From Bacillota bacterium (GTDB lineage: Bacteria > Bacillota > Clostridia > Lachnospirales > Lachnospiraceae): a DNA stretch of 31,442 nt. Under the pieces are notes generated by a model. That model had not been told where the DNA came from. It was given only the letters and a program-made list of their open reading frames with translations, and did no database searches. Location: assembly GCA_023387655.1 (NCBI GenBank), contig JAEWHR010000220.1, positions 1-31,442 on the forward strand, given 5' to 3'. Each line of letters starts with the position of its first letter. The first letter of the stretch is position 1. Positions 31,147-31,442 of this stretch are shown here, one piece after another. The translations under genes were made by a program, and so were the position numbers.

Positions 31147-31335
31147 TATACTGGAGTAAATAAGATGGAATTATATAGCTGGAATAAATAAGAAGGATTA
31201 TATAGCTGGAATAAATAAAAAGGAATTATATAGCTGGAATAAATAAAAAGGAACTATATAACTGGAATAAATAAGAAGGATTATATAGCTGGAATAAATA
31301 AAAAGGATTATATAGCTGGAATAAATTAAAAAGAA
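31147..31335. repeat. Seven tandem 27-28 bp repeats near the right end
   Basis: TATAGCTGGAATAAATAA-type units with CTGGA at 31151, 31179, 31206, 31234, 31262, 31289 and 31316 (steps 28, 27, 28, 28, 27, 27). First unit diverged (CTGGAGTAAATAAG). Frequent TAA stops exclude coding. It fills most of the gap between the 39-residue ORF and the next gene. Confidence 0.9.
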
Positions 31336-31422
31336 CTATAGCACTAGATTATTAAGTGTAAACTGGTTAACTTGGCATACAATACCTCGTAAGTTTAAGT
31401 CTAAATTGGGAGATAATGAATA

Positions 31423-31442
31423 ATGAAAAAGATTGTTATCGA
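31423..31442 (+). CDS. Start of a further gene, cut by the right edge
   Basis: ATG 31423 opens M-K-K-I-V-I and runs off the window. GGGAGA at 31408-31413 is at a usable distance of about nine bases; another ATG at 31416 in a different frame would be too close. Too short to identify. Confidence 0.45.

Overview
The window is about 31 kb of AT-rich DNA from a low-GC Gram-positive anaerobe. Strong GGAGG-type ribosome sites, a HrcA/CIRCE-controlled groESL operon, a SleB-type cell wall hydrolase, and several families I associate with Lachnospiraceae (DUF6062-, DUF6106- and DUF6512-like, DUF2225, VanZ-like) point to the Clostridia. A plant-polymer-degrading Lachnoclostridium (Clostridium phytofermentans-like) is my best guess, by recollection only. 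No phage, IS element, CRISPR array, rRNA or tRNA was seen.

Layout. 1-1105: the start of a leftward LacI-family regulator and a divergent beta-phosphoglucomutase share a region with two palindromic operator-like sites, as in a disaccharide-phosphorylase sugar locus that continues off the left edge. 1306-3717: two membrane-tethered extracytoplasmic proteins, a beta-helix GH28-like glycosidase and a discoidin/CBM32-like domain protein, separated by a repeat cluster. 4072-9053: two unknown small proteins, dTDP-glucose 4,6-dehydratase, a MerR-methyltransferase fusion, a zinc-dependent phospholipase C-like protein and a histidine phosphatase. 9442-11251: a small surface protein facing two leftward membrane proteins, with repeat arrays between them. 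11511-17364: a CapA-type protein on a repetitive stalk, a lipoprotein flavin reductase with a covalent-FMN site, a missed 54-residue ORF, and oligoendopeptidase F. 17579-20837: a DUF4097-type lipoprotein, a DUF3810-type membrane metalloprotein and a cell wall hydrolase. 21082-24408: glutaminyl-tRNA synthetase followed by two cysteine-rich, probably metal-binding proteins. 24703-25389: leftward VanZ-like protein. 25680-27787: groES-groEL. 28212-28721: DUF6106-like membrane protein. 28722-30737: a long structured intergenic region and guaB. 30984-31442: a 39-residue membrane peptide, a repeat array and the first codons of another gene.

The main unexplained signals are not in the proteins. At least seven tandem or direct-repeat clusters, all different in sequence, sit immediately 3' of genes; two independent ones share a 23-bp period, and one contains the stop codon of a gene. 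Upstream of guaB are a GC-richer hairpin island (28794-28934) and then a strong promoter followed within about 20 nt by an intrinsic terminator, about 120 nt before the guaB start. This looks like a short RNA gene or an attenuated leader.
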